Source: Cytobacillus oceanisediminis
GTDB lineage: Bacteria; Bacillota; Bacilli; Bacillales; Cytobacillaceae
Assembly (NCBI RefSeq): GCF_004366035.1
Contig: NZ_SOEE01000002.1
Location: 62,001-126,000, forward strand
Length of the DNA stretch: 64,000 bases
Reading direction: 5' to 3'
Below are positions 60,830 through 64,000 of this stretch, one piece after another (positions within the stretch are counted from its first letter, which is position 1; each line of letters starts with the position of its first letter). The notes under the pieces are model-generated. The model searched no databases. It was given only the letters and a program-made list of their open reading frames with translations, and was not told the origin of the DNA. A program made the position numbers and the translations under genes.

Positions 60830-62209
60830 TTACTTCTTTATTTTCTTCATTTCATCTGCGACAAACTCCACATCTGTTCCAACAATGATCTGAAGGTTTG
60901 TCTTGCTTAATTTCATGATTCCTTTTGCACCATGTGCCTTCAGCGCACTTTCCTTAACCTTTTCCATATCAGCAATATTTAAGCGCAGGCGTGTTGCACA
61001 GTTATCAATGGAAGTGATGTTGTCAGCACCGCCAATATCTTTGATAAAATGGCTGGCCATAACTTCATACTTATTATTGCCCTGACTGGCAGGTGCATCT
61101 TCTTCTTCTTCAACTACGTCTGTTTCATCTTCACGGCCAGGTGTTTTCAGGTTAAACGCTTTTATTAAGGCATAGAAGATAACGAAGTAAAGAATCGCAT
61201 AGATAACGCCAATTCCCAATAGCAGCAGCGGCTTTTCAGCGATATTAAAGTTAAGCGCAAAATCGAGTGCGCCTGCTGAGAATGTGAAACCATCGCGGAT
61301 GCCCAATAGAGAGGTAACCCACATGGAAACACCGGTTAAGATGGCATGCACTCCATATAGAAGCGGTGCGATAAACATAAATGAGAACTCGATTGGCTCC
61401 GTAATACCAGTCAGGAATGAAGTTAGGGCAAGACCAATGAACATTCCTGATACTGCTTTTCTTTTTTCAGGCTTAGCTGTTGCAATGATCGCAAATGCTG
61501 CAGCTGGAAGACCGAACATCATAACAGGGAAGAATCCAGTCATGTACGCGCCTGCTGACGGGTCTCCGGCGAAGAAGCGGGCAATATCTCCATTAACTCC
61601 TTCAAATTCGCCGAATTGGAACCAGAATAAACTGTTTAATACGTGATGAAGACCTAAAGGAATAAGCAGGCGGTTTAAGAATCCAAATAGCCCTGATCCC
61701 AAAGCGCCGAGACCAATAATCCAGTTGCCCAATGAATCGATTGCGCCCTGGATTGGAGGCCAGGCAAAACCTGCGATGGCAGCCAGCAGAATCATGGTTA
61801 CGGAAGTAATAATCGGAACGAAGCGGCGGCCGCTGAAGAATCCGAGCCAATCCGGAAGTTTGATATCATGGAAGCGGTTATATAATAATCCAGCAATAAT
61901 ACCGGCAATAATACCGCCCAGTACTCCCATATTTATATTTTCATCGATGGCAATTGCCCCTTCTGTTAATACAAGAAAGCCGATGGCGCCTGAAAGGGCA
62001 GCTGCTCCATTGCTGTCTTTCGCGAATCCCATGGCAACCCCGATAGCAAAAATAAGTGCCAGGTTGGCGAAAATGGCATTGCCGGCATTAGCGATAAACG
62101 GAATGCCCAATAAATCATCTTGTCCAAAGCGGAGCAGAAGACCTGCGGCAGGCAGGACGGCAATCGGAAGCATTAATGCTTTACCAATTCTTTGTAAGAA
62201 TCCTAACAT
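60830..62209 (-). CDS. nagP: PTS N-acetylglucosamine EIICB (NagP)
   Basis: A 459-aa PTS protein: EIIC of the glucose family (about 1-365; LPIAVLPAAGLLLRFGQ, LGLHHVLNSLFWFQFGEFEG, GITEPIEFSFMF) fused to an EIIB domain with phospho-Cys404 in DNCATRLRL. No EIIA part, as in Bacillus NagP. The divergent nagB and the NagR/DasR-type operator on its promoter support N-acetylglucosamine. ATG 62209 follows AAGGAGAGA. Confidence 0.93.
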   Translation of the reverse strand: MLGFLQRIGKALMLPIAVLPAAGLLLRFGQDDLLGIPFIANAGNAIFANLALIFAIGVAMGFAKDSNGAAALSGAIGFLVLTEGAIAIDENINMGVLGGIIAGIIAGLLYNRFHDIKLPDWLGFFSGRRFVPIITSVTMILLAAIAGFAWPPIQGAIDSLGNWIIGLGALGSGLFGFLNRLLIPLGLHHVLNSLFWFQFGEFEGVNGDIARFFAGDPSAGAYMTGFFPVMMFGLPAAAFAIIATAKPEKRKAVSGMFIGLALTSFLTGITEPIEFSFMFIAPLLYGVHAILTGVSMWVTSLLGIRDGFTFSAGALDFALNFNIAEKPLLLLGIGVIYAILYFVIFYALIKAFNLKTPGREDETDVVEEEEDAPASQGNNKYEVMASHFIKDIGGADNITSIDNCATRLRLNIADMEKVKESALKAHGAKGIMKLSKTNLQIIVGTDVEFVADEMKKIKK

Positions 62210-62267
62210 ATAGATCTCTCCTTAATAAAAAATAATGAATAAGAAAGCGTTTTACTAAACTGTCGTA

Positions 62268-62297
62268 ATCATACCAAAATATAAATATAGTTGTCTA
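62268..62297 (-). promoter_or_regulatory. Promoter of nagP
   Basis: On the minus strand TAGACA (62292-62297), 18 bp, TATGAT (62268-62273). The -35 is inside the NagR/DasR-type site. Confidence 0.7.
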
Positions 62298-62303
62298 TAC
62301 CAT
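62287..62303 (-). promoter_or_regulatory. NagR/DasR-type operator (dre) of nagP
   Basis: On the minus strand ATGGTATAGACAACTAT, matching the GGTATAGA-CA core of dre sites bound by the GntR-family repressor NagR (YvoA). Confidence 0.82.
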
Positions 62304-62368
62304 TTTAAAAGAAAAAATTCTAAATAGCAGGATTTTCGTTCTTATGTTAAGACTTTTCTAACAATGTA

Positions 62369-62386
62369 ATTGGTATAGACAACTAT
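62369..62386 (+). promoter_or_regulatory. NagR/DasR-type operator (dre) of nagB
   Basis: ATTGGTATAGACAACTAT, the same 15-base core as the nagP site in opposite orientation. Confidence 0.85.
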
Positions 62387-62404
62387 ACTTTAAGGTGATA
62401 CGAT
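62376..62404 (+). promoter_or_regulatory. Promoter of nagB
   Basis: TAGACA (62376-62381), 17 bp, TACGAT (62399-62404). As at nagP the -35 is inside the operator. Confidence 0.6.
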
Positions 62405-62496
62405 ATTTAATATAAATGGGTTTATTTAATTACTATATTTTGCATTTAAAAGTGCAAATATATTCTTATTCAGCTTTTTAAGCAAGGAGGAAACTC

Positions 62497-63237
62497 ATGA
62501 TGGAGATTATTAAAGTAACCAGCTATGAAGAAATGAGTAAAACCGCAGCAGATTATATCATCAGAAAGGTCCGCCAGCATCGTGATGCAACACTGGGATT
62601 GGCAACCGGAAGCACTCCTGTGGGAACCTATAAAAGGTTGATTGAAGATCACCGGTGCAATAAAACATCATATAAAAACGTGACAACTTTTAATCTGGAT
62701 GAATACATCGGTCTTTCTGGGGAAAATCCGCAAAGCTACCGTTATTTTATGGATTCAGTATTGTTTAATCATCTGGACATACAGAAGGAAAATACTTTTG
62801 TCCCCAATGGGACGCTTGAGGATTTAAGAGAAGAATGCCGTAATTACGAAAGTAAACTGAAAAACCATGGCGGCATTGATCTGCAAATTTTGGGTATCGG
62901 CAATAATGGACATATTGGCTTTAATGAGCCTGGCACGCCTTTTTCATCTATAACTCACATTGTTGATTTAGCCGATTCAACGATTAAAGCCAATGCCAGA
63001 TTTTTTAATACAATTGAAGAGGTGCCGACACAAGCCATTACAATGGGAATTTCAACGATCATGCAGAGCAGGGAGATCCTTCTTCTCGCTTCAGGTGAAG
63101 CAAAAGCGGATGCCATTCAAAAGCTTCTTGGAAATGGTGTTAATGAACATTTCCCGGCATCCATCTTAAAAAATCATCCAAACGTGAAAGTGATTGCCGA
63201 TGAAGCGGCTCTTAGCGCATCAAAAGTCTCTGTATAA
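62497..63237 (+). CDS. nagB: Glucosamine-6-phosphate deaminase
   Basis: A 246-aa sugar-phosphate isomerase/deaminase. LGLATGSTPVGTYKRL, FNLDEYIGL, LGIGNNGHIGFNEPG (catalytic His and Glu region) and SGEAKADAI are diagnostic. It converts GlcN-6-P to fructose-6-P and ammonia. AAGGAGG lies 6 bp before ATG 62497 (62500 is also possible). nagA is not in the window. Confidence 0.95.
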   Translation: MMEIIKVTSYEEMSKTAADYIIRKVRQHRDATLGLATGSTPVGTYKRLIEDHRCNKTSYKNVTTFNLDEYIGLSGENPQSYRYFMDSVLFNHLDIQKENTFVPNGTLEDLREECRNYESKLKNHGGIDLQILGIGNNGHIGFNEPGTPFSSITHIVDLADSTIKANARFFNTIEEVPTQAITMGISTIMQSREILLLASGEAKADAIQKLLGNGVNEHFPASILKNHPNVKVIADEAALSASKVSV

Positions 63238-63251
63238 ATGGGGTAGTAGCA

Positions 63252-63989
63252 ATGCTTGAGAAATATCTGAATGAAGTAAAAGAATTATTGACCCTTGTAG
63301 AAAAAGAAGAAGGTCAAAAAATGAAAAATGCCGCCCGTGCTTTGGCTGAGTGTATTCAAAACAATGGAATTGTCCATGTATTTGGATGCGGACACTCTCA
63401 TATGCTCGGAGAAGAGCTGTTTTACCGGGCAGGCGGGCTGGCCCCGATTAAGCCTATTTTTGTAGAGGATTTAATGCTTCATAAGGGTGCGGTCCGTTCC
63501 TCTTTAATGGAAAAACAAAATGATCTTGCGGGAAGCTTTATGGAAAATGCTGATATCCGGCCTGGTGATGTCGTCATTGCAGCATCAACATCAGGACGGA
63601 ATCCAGTCCCGATTGATGTAGCTGAAATATCAAAAGAGAGTGGAGCATTTGTTATTGGAATCACATCCCCGCGTTACGCGAATACTCAATCCTCCCGGCA
63701 CAAAAACGGAAAATACCTATATTCATCTGTGGATTTGACGATCGACAACCATATAGAACCAGGGGACGCATTGATGGAGCATTCGGCTTTGGGGATCCGG
63801 TTTGGGTCCGCCTCATCAATTATTGGCCTTGCGATTGTAAACAGCCTGATGGCGGAAGCTGTGGAAGTGATGATTGCAAACGGGTTCGAGCCGCCAATCT
63901 TTAAAAGCGGCAATGTAGACGGAGCAGAACAGCATAACCGCGAGCTGGTTAAAAAGTATAAATCCCGAATTCCGCTTCTGGAAGGATAA
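63252..63989 (+). CDS. SIS-domain sugar-phosphate-binding protein
   Basis: A 245-aa protein with one SIS domain: VHVFGCGHSHMLGEELFYRAGG near residues 41-62 and AASTSGRNPVPIDVA near 115. This type (UPF0309) is found beside amino-sugar genes and may isomerise or sense sugar phosphates. It follows nagB by 14 bp, so it is in the same operon. Reaction not known. Confidence 0.85.
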   Translation: MLEKYLNEVKELLTLVEKEEGQKMKNAARALAECIQNNGIVHVFGCGHSHMLGEELFYRAGGLAPIKPIFVEDLMLHKGAVRSSLMEKQNDLAGSFMENADIRPGDVVIAASTSGRNPVPIDVAEISKESGAFVIGITSPRYANTQSSRHKNGKYLYSSVDLTIDNHIEPGDALMEHSALGIRFGSASSIIGLAIVNSLMAEAVEVMIANGFEPPIFKSGNVDGAEQHNRELVKKYKSRIPLLEG

Positions 63990-64000
63990 GAAATGGAATT

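Overview
The window looks like the chromosome of a low-GC, endospore-forming Bacillaceae, most like the Bacillus/Cytobacillus group. The signs are strong AGGAGG ribosome-binding sites, frequent GTG/TTG starts, sigma-A promoters, cre sites, a T-box, a Spo0E-like phosphatase, a sporulation-type kinase, a schizokinen-type siderophore operon and a BirA-controlled bioY-acyl-CoA ligase pair. The species is an inference; no rRNA, tRNA, phage or insertion sequence was recognised.

Layout. 0-1.2 kb: bioY and a truncated acyl-CoA ligase under a BirA-type operator. 1.7-15.3 kb: an aromatic catabolism cluster (C-C hydrolase-like protein, IclR regulator, MFS importer, cupin, extradiol dioxygenase, SDR, thiamine-diphosphate enzyme, aldehyde dehydrogenase, aspartate dehydrogenase-like protein, Rieske dioxygenase alpha and beta, dihydrodiol dehydrogenase, tandem-VOC protein). 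Two promoters in it carry the same 18-bp operator at identical spacing. 15.4-22.7 kb: membrane proteins, carboxylesterase, ABC1 kinase, BASS transporter, YugI and an RNase J. 23.0-31.4 kb: a Fur-controlled six-gene operon like rhbABCDEF. 31.4-34.3 kb: proB-proA behind a proline T-box. 34.4-39.6 kb: a PrpR-like regulator, KdgT permease, DUF1537 kinase and PdxA2, suggesting D-threonate or D-erythronate use. 39.7-44.7 kb: a sensor kinase, a polytopic membrane protein, a 30-aa holin-like toxin, a thioredoxin-fold lipoprotein with in-frame UGA, a Spo0E-like protein and GlpQ. 45.0-49.1 kb: an oxalate/formate-family antiporter and an FdhF/YdeP oxidoreductase, each preceded by a similar attenuator-like leader. 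50-55 kb: cell-envelope and housekeeping genes. 55.5-64 kb: chitin-sugar catabolism (GntR regulator, chitobiose PTS, GH4 glucosidase, ChbG deacetylase, GlcNAc PTS, NagB, SIS protein) with cre and NagR/DasR-type sites.

The most striking items are four. (1) The lipoprotein at 42646-43158 (minus) has UGA exactly where the first Cys of a CxxC motif is expected, followed 14 nt later by a 17-nt hairpin with a GGUCG loop resembling a bacterial SECIS, so it is a selenoprotein candidate. (2) Intergenic tandem repeats occur at five loci: a 20-21-bp unit at two places 22 kb apart, a 14-copy 50-52-bp array, a 5-copy 51-52-bp array of unrelated sequence, and a 100-bp duplication. (3) The aromatic cluster combines parts that do not match a named pathway and lacks its own ferredoxin and reductase. 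(4) Two matching leader RNAs precede the formate/oxalate genes.
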